A DNA stretch of 64,000 nt from Arion vulgaris (GCA_020796225.1 CM036754.1:14643367-14707366); one strand, 5' to 3'; counted from the first letter of the stretch, positions 1 to 12,379 are shown. Translations and numbers: made by a program. Notes: a model not told the origin generated them from the letters alone.

Positions 1-1317
1 GTGATCTCAAAGATTGCAACAACTGGAGAGGGATCACCCTATTATCAGTAATGACCAAGACTTTCTGCAAAATCATTCTTAATAGAATCAAAGGAGCAGT
101 GGACACAACCTGAGAAAGAACAAGCTGGTTTTAGACCTGGAGAACTGCTTAGACCAAATAATTACCCTACGACTAATTTTGGAGGAACATATTGAGAAGC
201 AACAACCACTTATACTAAATTTCATCGATTTTAAAAAGCCTTTGATAGTCTACACAGAATCTCTCTGTGGAATATTCTGAGATGCTATGGAATGAATACC
301 AGACAAAATAATAAACATTATAAAGAGCCTCTATGATGGTTCACAGTGTGCAGTTCGCACTGATGGTGGACACAGCGACTGGTTTATGGTTGAAACCGGA
401 GTAAAGCAAGGCTGTATTCTATCTCCGCTATTGTTTGGAGTGGCCATTGACTGGGTGATGCGAAAATGTTGCAGAGGCGAAACTGGCATCGATTGGGTAG
501 AAAATAGTCAAATAGAAGATTTGGATTTTGCAGATGATATTGCCTTGTTAAGTAGAAACAACCAAGATATGCAAAGAAAAACAGACAACTTGTCATCTAT
601 AGCATCAAAAGTTGGACTGCAGATAAGCTATGAAAAAACAAATATAATGAAGACACCTATGGCAAGTAATGCAGATATCACACTGGAATCTAAAATAATA
701 AAAATAACAGAGCAGTTCACCTATTTGAGTAGCAATTTTGATTGCACAGGAAATGTTAAAAAGAAATTATGATACGAATTGGCAAGGCAACATCAGCTTT
801 TAAAAGTCTAAATAAAATATGGAACTGCAAGTTATATAGTATTACAACTAAATTACGAATTTTCAATTCAAATGTTGTATCAATCCTAACATATGTCAGC
901 GAGAGTTGGAAAATGACTAAAGATATAGAAAGCAAGTTGAATGCATTTGAAAATAGATGTCTGCGAAAAATAATGAATATAAAATGGAACGAATTCAGGA
1001 GAAGTGATGAAATCAGAGACATGTCTGGTCAACCACTAGTGACAACTTTTATAAGAAAGAGAAGATGGAGATATGTTGGACACATCTTGAGGAGAAATGA
1101 TCAACGAATATCAAAGCAGGCATTGAAGTGGGATGCAAAGGGTTCAAGAAAGAGAGGTCGACCTAAGGAGACCCTGAAGCGAACTTTGCTGAGAGAGGCA
1201 GGAAATATCGGTCTCAGTTCCATGGAGGAGATTGAGCGAGTTGCCCAGGATAGAGCGGTATGGAGAAATTACTTGCAGGCCCTATGTAACGTATAACGGT
1301 ACGAGAGGAATTATTAT
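1..1317 (+). mobile_element. LINE (non-LTR retrotransposon) reverse transcriptase, 5'-truncated 3' half
   Basis: This copy encodes most of a non-LTR reverse transcriptase and its C-terminal region. Broken frames at 1-385 read NWRGITLL-, ILNFIDF- and KAFDS-like motifs. The frame 386-772 has GVKQGCILSPLLF and the catalytic FADD box (DFADDIALLS, near 520-550). The frame 769-1296 carries the usual C-terminus: LTYVSESWKMT, ENRCLRKIM, RRWRYVGHILRR, RKRGRPKETLKR and AQDRAVWRNYLQALC, ending in TAA. The 3' end runs into an ATT-repeat tail at about 1303-1322, typical of such elements. The overlap of the frames at 769-772 means at least one frameshift, so the copy is dead. A 5'-truncated relative with the same 3' end sits on the minus strand at 23345-23505. 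Confidence 0.9.
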
Positions 1318-1547
1318 TATTATTTATGTATGTATGTAAGTATGCATGTATGTATGTGTGTATGTATGTGTATGTATGTGTCTCAGTGTGACAGTAAGTT
1401 TGTCAGAGACCAATAATGATATCCCTTGTCTCCCACAGAGAAGTGTATTCCCATGTCCAGTGTTACCACCATCAGCTCGGAGACCGACATCAGGTACCAA
1501 TAGTGACATTACCTTTACTTCTTCTAGCAGTAGTAGCAATCTTGTAA

Positions 1548-2672
1548 CATTAGTCTTGTAACATTAGTCTTGTAACATTAGTCTTTTAACATTAGTTTTG
1601 AAACTTAGTTATAAAACATTAGTTTTGAACATGAGTCTTGTAAATTAGTCTTGTAACATTAGTCTTGTAACATTAGTCATGTAACATTAGTCGTTTCAAA
1701 ACATTAGTCTTGTAAAAATTAGTTTGGAACATTAGTCTTTGAACATTAGTTATTAAAACATTAATTTTGTAACATTAGTCTTGTAACATTAGTCCTGTAA
1801 CATTAGTCTTGCAACATTAGTCTTGTAACATTAGTCTTGTAACATTAGTTTTGTAACATCAGTTTTATACATTAGTTTTTTAACATTAGTCTTGTAACAT
1901 TAGTCTTGTAACATTAGTTTTGTAACATTAGTCTTGTAACATCAGTCTTATAACATTAGTCATTTAACATTAGTTTTGTAACATTAGTCTTGTAACATTA
2001 GTTTTGTAACATTAGTTTTGTACCATTAGTCTTGTAACATTAGTATTGTAACATTAGTCTTGTAACATTAGTCTTGTAACATTAGTTTTGAAAATTAGTC
2101 TTGTAACATTAGTCTTGTAACATTAGTCTTGTAACATTAGTCCTGTAACATTAGTCTTGTAACATTAGTCTTGTAACATTAGTCCTGTAACATTAGTCTT
2201 GTAACATTAGTCTTGTAACATTAGTTTTGTAACATCAGTTTTGTAACATTAGTTTTGTAACATTAGTCTTGTAACATTAGTTTTGTAACATTAGTCTTGT
2301 AACATTAGTCTTGTAACATTAGTCTTGTAACATTAGTTTTGTAACATCAGTTTTGTAACATTAGTTTTATAACATTAGTCTTGTAACATTAGTTTTGTAA
2401 CATTAGTCTTGTAACATTAGTCTTGTAACATTAGTCTTGTAACATTAGTCTTGTAACATTAGTTTGTAGCATTAGTCTTGTAACATTAGTCTTGTAACAT
2501 TTTAGTTTGTAACATTAATCTTGTAACATTAGCTTTGTAACATTAGTTTTGTAACATTAGTTTTGTAACATTAATCTTGTAACATTAGCTTTGTAACATT
2601 AGTTTTGTAACATTAGTCTTGTAACATTAGTCTTGTAACATTAGTTTTGTAACATTAGTCTTGTAACATTAG
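1548..2672. repeat. 14-bp minisatellite, about 75-80 copies
   Basis: Near-perfect tandem copies of a 14-bp unit with core gtcttgtaacatta; the commonest variant has a T in place of the C. Point changes are frequent but length changes are rarer than in other arrays here. It ends exactly where the Helitron helicase remnant begins. Confidence 0.97.
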
Positions 2673-4335
2673 ATGATGGAGAATTGATTGATGAAATAGA
2701 AGGTTATCGTGCCGGCCGCTACATCAGCAGCAATGAACCAGTTTGGCGGATATTGGATTTCCCCGTTCATGAGAGATATCCCTCCGTAATGCAACTGAGC
2801 GTCCACCTTGAAAACGGACAGAGTTTACTTCAATACAGAAAATTTCCAACAAAGAATTCAACAACTTCCAAGAACAACTTTAACTGCCTTTTTATCTTTG
2901 TCAAATGACGACTTTGCAAAGACTTTACTTTACTTTGAAGTTCCTAAATATTACACATGGGATAGGTCAAAGAAAGCTTTTAATAGAAGAAAGCAGGGAG
3001 TCACAGTTGTTGGATTCGATAGAGTTAAATCTAGCGATGTTTTGGGACGTGTTTATACTGTTCATCCAAACAATTTCAAATGTTTCTACCTCCGCATCCT
3101 ACTTCATACCGTTAGAGTTCTAATATCATTTACTGAATTAAAGACGGTTGAGGGTCAAGTTTGTGCAACATTCCGTGAAGCATGCCAAAAGCTTGATTTA
3201 CTGGAAAACGACAATCAATGGCATGCTACGATGGCAGAAACAGTTACATCAGAATCACACAAAGATCAGATCACTTTTCATCATTCTTATTACCTCATGC
3301 AATCCATCAAATCCACAAAATTTGTGGGACACATTCAAGGAAAGTATGTCTGAAGATATTCTTAATCGTACAAGAGAACAGAATCCTGACTTGCAAATTG
3401 TTTACAACGAAGATATATTTAACGAAGTTTTAATCATCATAGAGGATAAAGTTATTGACATGGTTGGTAAAACTTTACAAGAATTAGGGCTTACACATCC
3501 AGCAAGAAACAACATCAATCGTTTGTTTGCAGAGAAATACTTCAAGAAACCGCTTACAACGCGGGACTTAGAGCATTACGTAACCATCAATGAGCCACTA
3601 TTAGTTCATGACCAAAGAAATGTTTACTATATAATTATGAACCGAGTGAATGGTGGTACAGGCGGTCTATTCTTCATTGATGCACCAGGAGGGACAGGAA
3701 AACGTTTGTGATGAATTTACTCTTTCAAAATTCGCTTTCAATCACATATTGCAATTGCCATGGGTTCTTCTGGAATAGCAGCAACTTTGCTTCAAGGAGG
3801 ACGAACTGCCCACTCTACTCTTAAATTGCCACTCGATTTAGCACGTACCGAAGAGCCAATTTGCAACATCAGTAAAGGAACAGGCAAAGCGGCAGTTTTA
3901 CAACAATGCAAATTGATTGTTTGGGATGAATGCACTATGATTCCACAAGCACGGACTAGAAGCACTCAACAGGTCTCTTCAAGATATTAGAAACAATCGA
4001 TCAACCTAGCGGTGGAGCATGTAGTGGATTCTCTGCGGATTTCAGGCAAACACTCTTATTATTCCTAGGAGGGAACAATCTGATGAGCTCAAGTCGTGTC
4101 TGAAATCATCCTCATCTTTGGAGACATGTTCAAAATTTAAAATTAACTAGCAACTGAGGTCCATTTCAGCGTGTCAATGCTGACACTTTGCTGATCAATC
4201 TTTCTTAGGAGAGAGCGCTTTGCAAAGACCAAACCGACACAATCAGTGTGACCTAGAAGATTTGCATATGTGCATTCAAGAATCAACTAAGATCATGGTG
4301 TTTTCTCGGAAAACAAGAATTTTTTACTATCGAGC
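2673..4335 (+). mobile_element. Helitron (PIF1-like) helicase ORF remnant
   Basis: Reading across three frames gives the helicase region found in animal Helitron Rep/Hel proteins. It has an N-terminal part with FEVPKYYTWD, RRKQGV, LGRVYTVHPNN and CATFREACQKLDLLE (about 2930-3215), then SMSEDIL and EDKVIDMVGKTLQELG (3340-3490). The Walker A region is FIDAPGGTGKR (about 3670-3706; the usual GKT/S is GKR here), followed by SSGIAATLLQGGRTAHS (3763-3815) and Walker B IVWDECTM (about 3916-3939). A degraded stretch with DELKSCLKSS follows to about 4140 and traces continue to about 4330. In a functional element these domains unwind DNA for rolling-circle transposition. Frameshifts near 2830, 3150 and 3710 and stops after 3988 make it a pseudogene. 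I see no Helitron terminal hairpin, so the ends are approximate. Confidence 0.85.
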
Positions 4336-4785
4336 CTAACTGATAAATAACATACTAACATCAATATTTAGAAGAAAATGATATCTCTTGGAACAGGTCA
4401 CCAATTCTCTCCATCAAGGATTACTAAAATTTCACCGTGCAAAGCGTTAATCATCTATGAAATAATAAAACAAAAATGGTAGCTGTAGAAGACATGCTAA
4501 CGTAAATTGAATGTTTCTGGAGACTACCAGAACGACATCATCATCATGATCACCACTGTCAGTCTGACTATAAAATTGAATGTTCTGAGCTACAGAACGA
4601 CATCATCATATTATCACCATTGTCAGTCTGACTGTCAAAATCTGCTTATGTTGTCATTCTGTATGGCTTTTTTCTCTTTAGAGAGGTCAATGTGGAATAT
4701 TTTATGTGGCAACTACTGAGTTTTCGCTTCTTCTTGTCAGTTCAGCTCATACATAAGTCTCTTCTCAAAAGAAAGCGCCTTTCAC
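4336..4785. other. no gene seen; one diverged tandem duplication
   Basis: This stretch holds an imperfect duplication of about 75 bp at 4508-4645, marked by cagaacgacatcatcat and ccatgtcagtctgact-like words in both copies. I see nothing else in it. Confidence 0.5.
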
Positions 4786-4788
4786 AAA

Positions 4789-5050
4789 TCAGGCTCACGC
4801 AACTCTGTCATCATCTAGTTTTTCCCATGTGCTGGGACCTATAGAAAAGTTTATCATTGAGGCTTTGCAGACATCTTTATATCTGAGCAGTGATCTGTCC
4901 TGTTGCCTCTTCCCCTCCGAAAGTTCACAGAACATTTGTTTTGGTATCCGACAAGTTTCCATTCCACTCACATACCCCAACCATCTTAGTCGTCTACTGC
5001 TGAGCATTCCCATGATGGAAGGCAGGTTTGCACGTTGCAGTAGTTCTCTT
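4789..5050 (-). mobile_element. LINE C-terminal fragment
   Basis: Minus-strand reading gives RRLRWLGYVSGMETCRIPKQ, then ELSEGKRQQDRSLLRYKDVCK and STWEKLDDDR. This is the RWLGHV...RIPK...GxR..GRP.LR..D.CK pattern of LINE ORF2 C-termini. It is only the extreme 3' coding end. A relative with the same pattern lies at 58735-58965 (minus). Confidence 0.8.
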
Positions 5051-5107
5051 TGTGCCTAGCCTGGGCAGCTGATATGGAGAATGTTACCGTTATTAAGTAA
5101 ATGCTAT

Positions 5108-5285
5108 GCACGCGTGCCTAGCGTGTTCATAGCGCGTTGGGCTACGGGTGACTAGTCCTCTATAAGTGCGGGTTCAACTCCACGGACTGGCAGAAAAGCT
5201 ACAGGTTCCCTAGATTTACGGTGTTCGTGGCACCGAGCCGAAGAACTTTCAGCTCAAGTGCTTCTGGATATGAAAAAAAAAAAAA
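5108..5285 (+). mobile_element. tRNA-derived SINE, family 1, with TSD
   Basis: The copy starts with a tRNA-like head (A-box-like tagcgcgttgggctacggg, B-box-like gggttcaactcc) and ends in an A-rich tail near 5273-5287. The 13-bp word aagtaaatgctat occurs directly on both sides (5095-5107 and 5286-5298), a clear target-site duplication. Sister copies are at 61296-61505 (+) and 55964-56171 (-). It sits less than 100 bp upstream of a PLB1 exon. Confidence 0.88.
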
Positions 5286-5364
5286 AAGTAAATGCTATTC
5301 ATTATGAATGTATCAACTACAACTCTCCCGCAGACTCTCCAATATTTGACGTTCTCTGTTCTAG

Positions 5365-5423
5365 TTCACAGACTCAGGCCTGCAGATATTCAAATTGTTG
5401 CGGCACTTGGTGACTCCGTGACG
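5365..5423 (+). CDS. PLB1: PLB1-like exon with GDS catalytic serine block
   Basis: The 59-bp exon follows a pyrimidine-rich acceptor (gttctctgttctag) and ends at a GTAATA donor. It reads VHRLRPADIQIVAALGDSVT, the start of a phospholipase B1 lipase repeat. GDS is block I of the GDSL hydrolases and its serine is the nucleophile. In the family this enzyme hydrolyses acyl chains of phospholipids at the cell surface. The exon starts in phase 2 and ends on a codon border, matching the phase-0 start of the next exon at 8811. The exons upstream (signal peptide or earlier lipase repeats) were not found here. Confidence 0.85.
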
Positions 5424-5454
5424 GTAATATCATGCATCTATTATTGTTTCTCTC

Positions 5455-5850
5455 GTGTAGACATGGGTGTGTGTGTTTGTGTCTGTGTCTGTGAGTGTAT
5501 TCATGTATTTGTATGTGTGTGTCTGTATGTTTGTGCCGGTGTCTGTATATGTGTGTTGTTCTGTCTGTATGTTTGTGCCGTGTCTGTATGTTTGTCTGGT
5601 TTTGTGTATTGTGTCTGTATGTGTGTGTTTCTGTATGTGTGTGTCTCTGTGTGTCTGTATGTATGTCTGTTTGTGTGTCTGTATGTGCGTGTGTCTGTGT
5701 GTGTGTCTATGTGTGTGAGTGTGTATGTCTGTATGTATGTCTGTGTGTATGTCTGTGTGTATGTCTGTATGTATGTCTGTATGTGTGTCTGTATGTATGT
5801 CTGTATGTGTGTCGATGTATGTCTGTATGTGTGATTGACTTACTTGTGAT
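5455..5850. repeat. TG-rich low-complexity stretch
   Basis: Irregular runs of tgtgtctgtatg and tgtatg. Both strands are open by composition, so the Cys/Val-rich reading frames here are artefacts. Confidence 0.9.
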
Positions 5851-5899
5851 GTAGGTGAATCAAAAGTAATATATCCAGATTAAGGTTAAAGTTCAACTT

Positions 5900-7515
5900 T
5901 CACCTTCAATCAAATACATCAGTCGGGGACACCGTTCCAAAGTTCTCTTTCTTACAGTACATCAGACGGTGACGGTGGTAACAAAGTTCTCTTTCTAACA
6001 AATACATCAGTCGGGGAAGGTGGTCACAAAGATCTCTTTCTAACAAATACATCAGTCGGGGATGGTCACAAAGATTTCTTTCCAACAAATACATCAGACC
6101 GGGATGTGGTCACAAAGATCTCTTTCTAACAAATACATCAGTAGGGGACGGTGGTCACAAAGTTCTCTTTCTAACAAATACATCAGTAGGGGATGTGGTC
6201 ACAAAGATCTCTTTCTAATAAATACATCAGACGGGGAAGGTAGTCACAAAGATCTCTTTCTAACAAATACATCAGTAGGGGATGTGGTCACAAAGATCTC
6301 TTTCTAACAAATACATCAGTAGGGAAGGTGGTCACAAAGATCTCTTTGTAACAAATACATCAGACCGGGATGTGGTCACAAAGATCTCTTTCTAACAAAT
6401 ACATCAGACTGGGAAGGTGGTCACAAAGATCTCTTTCTAACAAATACATCAGACGGGGAAGGTGGTCACAAAGATCTCTTTCTAACAAATACATCAGACG
6501 GGGATGTGGTCACAAAGATCTCTTTCTAACAAATACATCAGACGGGGAAGGTGGTCACAAAGATCTCTTTCTAACAAATACATCAGACGGGGGTGTGGTC
6601 ACAAAGATCTCTTTCTAACAAATACATCAGTCGGGGATGGTCACACAAAGATTTCTTTCCAACAAATACATCAGACGGGGATGTGGTCACAAAGATCTCT
6701 TTCTAACAAATACATCAGTAGGGGACGGTGGTCACAAAGTTCTCTTTCTAACAAATACATCAGTAGGGGATGTGGCCACAAAGATCTCTTTCTAACAAAT
6801 ACATCAGACGGGGAAGGTGGTCACAAAGATCTCTTTCTAACAAATACATCAGTAGGGGATGTGGTCACAAAGATCTCTTTCTAACAAATACATCAGTAGG
6901 GGAAGGTGGTCACAAGGATCTCTTTCTAACAAATACATCAGACCGGGATGTGGTCACAAAGATCTCTTTCTAACAAATACATCAGACAGGGGAAGGTGGT
7001 CACAAAGATCTCTTTCTAACAAATACATCAGACTGGGAAGGTGGTCACAAAGATCTCTTTCTAACAAATACATCAGTCGGGGAAGGTCACACAAAGATCT
7101 CTTTCTAACTAATACATCAGTCGGGAAGGTCACAAAGATCTCTTTCTAACAAATACATCAGACGGGGAAGGTGGTCACAAAGATCTCTTTCTAACAAATA
7201 CATCAGACGAGGAAGGTGGTCACAAAGATCTCTTTGTAACAAATACATCAGACCGGGATGTGGTCACAAAGATCTCTTTCTAACAAATACATCAGTCAGG
7301 GAAGGTGGTCACAAAGAATATCTTTCTAAAAAATACATCAGGCGGGGACAGTGGTCACAAAGTTCTCTTTCTAACAAATACATCAGACGGGGAATGTGGT
7401 CACAAAGTTCTTTTTCTAACAAATACATCAGTAGGGGCTGTGGTTACAAAGTTCTCTTTCTAACAAATACATCAGAAGGGGATTTGGTTACAAAGTTCTC
7501 TTTCTAACAAATCAT
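5900..7515. repeat. minisatellite of about 45-47 bp, about 35 copies
   Basis: Each unit contains cacaaagatctctttctaac followed by aaatacatcag and a G-rich variable end (acggggaaggtggt and variants). It lies in the PLB1 intron between the exons at 5365 and 8811. Confidence 0.97.
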
Positions 7516-7880
7516 GAGATGCTAGACTTTATTTGTTGGAGCTGTACAATCAAGAGAAGATCAGTGGTCATTAATACAACAGTTGTAGATGCTGACACAC
7601 TTTGGACACACATACAGACACTTGACACATGCACACACAAATACCGACACACACAGATGATGAATTCAAGGTTTTTATGTGATGGTCTGTGAAGATTATA
7701 GGTTTACCAATAAACTGATAATACAATTGCAATATTCCAGTATGTAAGAGTCTCATTACATCAAGATCTAGGATCTGAAGCTTGCAAACATGCTCTCGTA
7801 TCTCGACTCTTCCAGCGTCGAGATTATCTCATTCAATGAGAACTTGCTCTACTAGTGCATCGGTGTGAGTATCAACATTA
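7516..7880. other. PLB1 intron, no gene or clear repeat
   Basis: Single-copy-looking intronic sequence with a short CA-rich patch near 7600-7660. I see no exon or transposon in it. Confidence 0.5.
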
Positions 7881-8445
7881 GCCAGACAATGACAGAGAGA
7901 TTGCAGAAGTGACATGTTGATTGACCAACAACATTAGCCAGACAACGACAGAGAGTTTACAGAAGTAACATCTTGCCCAACAACCTTAGCTAGACTATGA
8001 CGAGAGATTACAGAAGTGACATGTTGCCAACAACCGTTAGACAGACTGTTGCACATTGAAAGTTTACAAAAGTAACATGTTGCCGAATAACCTTAGACAG
8101 ACTATGACAGAGAGTTTACAAGTGACATTTTCAATAACCTTAGATAGACTATGACAGCTAGTTTACAGAAGTGACATGTTGCCCAACAACCTTAGACAGA
8201 CTATGACAGAGGTTTACAAGTAAAATATTACCCAACAATTTTAGACAGAATATGACAGAGAGTTTACAGAAGTAAAATATTGCTCAACAATTTTAGACAG
8301 ACTATGACAGAGAGTTTACAGAAGTAAAATATTGCTCAACAATTTTAGACAGACTATGACAGAGAGTTTACAGAAGTAAAATATTGACTAGCAACTTTAG
8401 TCAGACTATGACAGAGAGTTTACAGAAGTAACATTTGTCCAACTA
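7880..8445. repeat. minisatellite of about 52 bp, about 10 copies
   Basis: Units contain gacagagagtttacagaagt and caaccttagacagactatga. Copies diverge more toward the left end. Confidence 0.93.
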
Positions 8446-8810
8446 GACACCAATACGAATCTGCGCTACAAATACGTTATGTAAACCCAGAACAACTTTT
8501 ACTTTATGTCAACAACTTGTGAATTATGAAACTATCACAGAAGACAAGGATGAATGCACTGGACAGTCTCTGTCTGAGACTTATACTCATCGGTATCTCA
8601 TGGAGAGACAGAAAATAGAGACAGATGTTGAAATGTGAAAGGATTTCCAACATGTTCCTCTGTACTCCGCCAATGGAGACCAAAGTTGGATGGATCACAT
8701 GGGTGGGTAGGTGGGTAGGTGGGTGTGTGTAGGTGGCGTGTGTGAGTGCGTGTGTAGTCTGTGTATGTATATTCACTACACTTGGTTTGACATGTATCTG
8801 ACGTCACCAG
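8446..8810. other. PLB1 intron, mostly unique, with a GTGG-rich patch
   Basis: Contains ggtgggtaggtgggtgtgtg near 8700-8730. I see no gene. Confidence 0.5.
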
Positions 8811-8910
8811 ACAGGGCGGGGTGCTATTGGAGGTGTACGAGGTTTACTGCTCGACTACAGGGGCTTAGTTTTCAGGTATGAAGATGGTTATTGGTAGCAT
8901 TGTGTCCACC
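8811..8910 (+). CDS. PLB1: PLB1-like exon (RGL block), frame-broken
   Basis: After a CAG at 8808-8810 the frame reads TGRGAIGG, then LLLDYRGLVF, matching the stretch of PLB1 that follows GDSLT (G-x-G, then the YRGLSW-like block). The phase (0) fits the end of the exon at 5423. After the TTTT run near 8873 the homology continues one frame over as MKMVIGSIVST, close to the family's IGTVTTLPN. The end should be an Asn codon split at the splice site, and the exon at 15512 indeed starts with AT. The 3' end merges into the 42-bp array, so the border is uncertain. This is the only place in the 10-kb gap where I could find this block. Confidence 0.6.
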
Positions 8911-11395
8911 TGAGGGCATGTCTTGTCTCTGAGTGAGATCATTGTGTCTGTCTACTGGCATGTCTTGTCTCTGAGTGAGATCATTGTGTCTATCTGCTGG
9001 CATGTCTTGTCTCTGAGTGAGATCATTGTGTCTATCTGCTGGATGTCTTGTCTCTGAGTGAGGTCATTGTGTCTATTAGAGCATGTCTTGTCTCTGAGTG
9101 AGGTCATTGTGTCTATCTGCTGGCATGTTTTGTCTCTGAGTGAGGTCATTGGTCATGAGAGCATGTCTTGTCTCTGAGTGAGGTCATTGTGTCTATCTGC
9201 TGGCATGTCTTGTCTCTGAGTGAGGTCATTGTGTCTATCTGCTGGCATGTCTTGTCTCTGAGTGAGGTCATTGCGTCTATCTGCTGGCATGTCTTGTCTC
9301 TGAGTGAGGTCATTGTGTCTGAGAGCATGTCTTGTCTCTGAGTGAGGTCATTGTGTCTATCTGTTGGCATGTCTTGTCTCTGAGTGAGGTCATTGTGTCT
9401 ATCTGCTGGCATGTTTTGTCTCTGAGTGAGGTCATTGTGTCTGAGAGCATGTCTTGTCTCTGAGTGAGGTCATTGTGTCTATCTGCTGGCATGTTTGTCT
9501 CTGAGTGAGGTCATTGGTCTATCTGCTTGCAGTCTTGTCTCTGTGTGAGATCATTGCTGTCTATCTGTGGCATGTCTTGTCTCTGTGTGAGATCATTGTG
9601 TCTATCTGTTGGCATATCTTGTCTCTGTGTGAGGTCATTGTGTCTATCTGTTGGCATGTCTTGTCTCTGAGTGAGGTCATTGTGTCTATCTGCTGGGCAT
9701 GTTTGTCTCTGGTGAGGTCATTGGGTCTATCTGTGAGGATGTCTTGTCTCTGAGTGAGGTCATTGATGTCTATCTGCTGAGATCATGTCTTCTTTGTCCT
9801 CTGTGTGAGATCATTGTGTATATCTGCTGGCATGTCTTGTCTCTGAGTGAGGTCATTGTGTCTGAGAGCATGTCTTGTCTTTGTGTGAGGTCATTGTGTC
9901 TATCGGGGCATGTCTTGTCTCTGTGTGAGATCATTGTGTCTATCTGTTGGCATATTTGTCTCTGAGTGAGAGGTCATTGTGTCTATCTGCATTGGCATGT
10001 CTTGTCTCTGGTGAGGTCATTGTGTCTAGAGCTATGTCTTGTCTCTGAGTGAGGTCATTGTGTCTATCTGCTGGCATGTCTTGTCTCTGGTGAGAGTCAT
10101 TGGTCTATCTGTTGGCATGTTTGTCTCTGGTGAGATCATTGTGTCTATCTGTGGGCATGTCTTGTCTCTGTGTGAGTTCATTGTGTCTATCTGTTGGTAT
10201 GTCTTGTCTCGGTGAGGTCATTGTGTCTATCTGCTGGCATGTCTTTCTCTGTGTGAGTCATTGTGTCTATCTGTGGCATATCTTGTCTCTGGTGAGATCA
10301 TGTGATGCTTGTCTATCATGTTGGCATGTCTTGTCTCTGGTGAGGTCATTGTGTCTATCTGCTGCATGTCTTGTCTCTGTGTGAGTCATTGCTGTACATC
10401 TGCTGGAGTTTGTCTCTGGTGAGTGCATATGATGTCTATCTGTGGCATATCTTGTTTCTGGGTGAGGTCAGTGCATCTATCTTGCTGGTATGTCTTCTCT
10501 GAGCTCTGAGGTCATTGTGTCTATTGCGGCATGTCTTGTCTCTGTGAGGTCATTGGTCTATCTGTGGCATGTCTTGTCTCTGAGTTAGTCATTGTGTCTA
10601 TCTGTTAGCATGTCTTGTCTCTGAGTTATCATTGTGTCTATCTGTTAGCATGTCTTGTCTCTGAGTGAGATCAAATGTGTCTCTCTGCTTGCATGTCTTG
10701 TCTCTAAGTGAGGTCATTGTGTCTATCTGCTGGCATGTCTTGTCTCTGAATATCATTGTGTCATCTGTAGCATGTCTTGTCTCTGTGTGAGGTCATTGTG
10801 TCTATCTGCTGGCATGTCTTGTCTCTGAGTGAGATCATTGTGTCTATCTGTTGGCATGTCTTGTCTCTGTGTGAGATCATTGTGTCTATCTTTGGGTATG
10901 TCTTGTCTCTGAGTGAGGTCATTGTGTCTATCTGTGGGTATGTCTTGTCACTGAGTGAGGTCATTGTGTCTATCTGTGGGTGATGTCTTGTCTCTGTGTG
11001 AGGAGTCATTGTGTCTATCTGCTGGCATGTCTTTTCTTTTGAGGTGAGATCTATTTGTGTCTCATCTGTGGCATCTGCTTGTCTCTGAGTGAGGTCAATG
11101 TGTCTATCTGCTGGTATGTCTTGTCTCTGAGTGAGATCAATGTGTCTTCTGCGGCATGTTTGTCTCTGAGTGAATCATTGTGTCATCTATGCTATGCATG
11201 GCATGTCATCTTGTCTCTGAATGAGATCATTTTGTCTATCTGCTGGCATGTCTTGTCTTGTGCTGTCAGAGGATTCATTATGTGTCTATCTGCTGGCATG
11301 TCTTGTCTCTGAGTGAGGTCAATGTGTCTATCTGCTGGATGTCTTGTCTCTGGTGAGATCAGTGTCTATTGTGGGCATGTCTTGTCTCTGTCTGA
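8911..11395. repeat. 42-bp minisatellite, about 60 copies, very indel-rich
   Basis: The unit contains ggcatgtcttgtctctgagt followed by gaggtcattgtgtctatctgct. Copies up to about 9.5 kb are regular. From 9.5 to 11.4 kb many copies have one or more bases missing. The first unit overlaps the 3' end of the preceding PLB1 exon (attgtgtccacctg against the unit's attgtgtctatctg). Confidence 0.96.
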
Positions 11396-11399
11396 GTAT

Positions 11400-11715
11400 G
11401 GACAATCTGTGAGATATACTAGAGATAACAGTTGGTAGATAATACTAGGAGATAATAGTTGGTAGATAATACTGCGAGATAGCTTATTTGTGAGATAATC
11501 TGGAGATGAAGCTGTTGATAATCATGCAATTAACAGTTGTAGATAATCTGGAGATAACAGTTGTTAGATAATACTAGAGATAATAGTTGATTAGATAATA
11601 TTGGAGATAAAGTTGTAGATAATACTGAAGATACAGTTGTTAGATAATACTGAGATAAAGTTATTAGATAATACTAGAGATAACAATTGTTAGATAATAC
11701 TAGAGATAATAGTTC
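11400..11715. repeat. minisatellite of about 26-29 bp, about 11 copies
   Basis: Units of the form gttagataatactagagata with many indels. Confidence 0.9.
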
Positions 11716-11719
11716 AGAT

Positions 11720-12355
11720 CTGTTTGGATCTATTCATATTCTTTTCGTTTTCCCTGCGTGCTCCACTCAAGTGCTTGTCTCATGACATTCGGCTGTATCT
11801 TCCGCTTGGTATGTCCGACCCTTCACTAATTTTCCCTCTTCCCCTGGGTCATCACGAGTTCATGTCTTGTTCGTATCCATAGATCTGTCTTAGCAATTCT
11901 GTCCTACCATCTCAGTCTGAGAATCCTCAGAAGACATCCGTTGGCAAAAATATGAACTTAATGTGTATTTAATTGAATAATTCGTCACGTTTCCGAGCCA
12001 TACAACAACACAGATTTCACATTTGCAGGAATATCCTGAGCTTTGTTTTCGTGTAGATAGCGTAGATTCCACACTGTATGCAGGATATCCTGAGCTTTGT
12101 TTTCGTGGAGATAGCAGTAGATTTTCACACTGTATGCAGGATATCCTGAGCTTTTTTGTGGAGATAGAGTAGATTTCCACTGTGTGCAGGATATCCTGAG
12201 CTTTGTTTTCGTGTGAGATAGCAGTAGATTTTCACTGTTGCAGGATATCCTGAGCTTTGTTTTCGTGTAGATAGCTGTCAAATTCCACACTGTGTGCAGG
12301 ATATCCTGAGCTTTGTTTTAGTGGAGATAGCAGTAGAATTCCACAATGTGTGCAG
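11720..12355 (-). mobile_element. LINE fragment with an internal tandem array
   Basis: Minus-strand frames read ANVKSVLLYGSET, ILRLRW and TDLW, part of a LINE ORF2 C-terminus. Between about 11990 and 12355 one coding segment is repeated about six times with spacings of 50-56 bp. In one frame each copy reads STAISTKTKLRIS-like residues, the same residues found once in the LINE copy at 12380-13170. The two copies point away from each other in a tail-to-tail or head-to-head arrangement. Confidence 0.82.
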
Positions 12356-12379
12356 GATAGCAAAGGTATGTTTGAACTT

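Noticed and set aside
5455..5850. Cys/Val-rich frames of up to 180 residues
   Set aside because: They are TG-rich low-complexity DNA read as protein.
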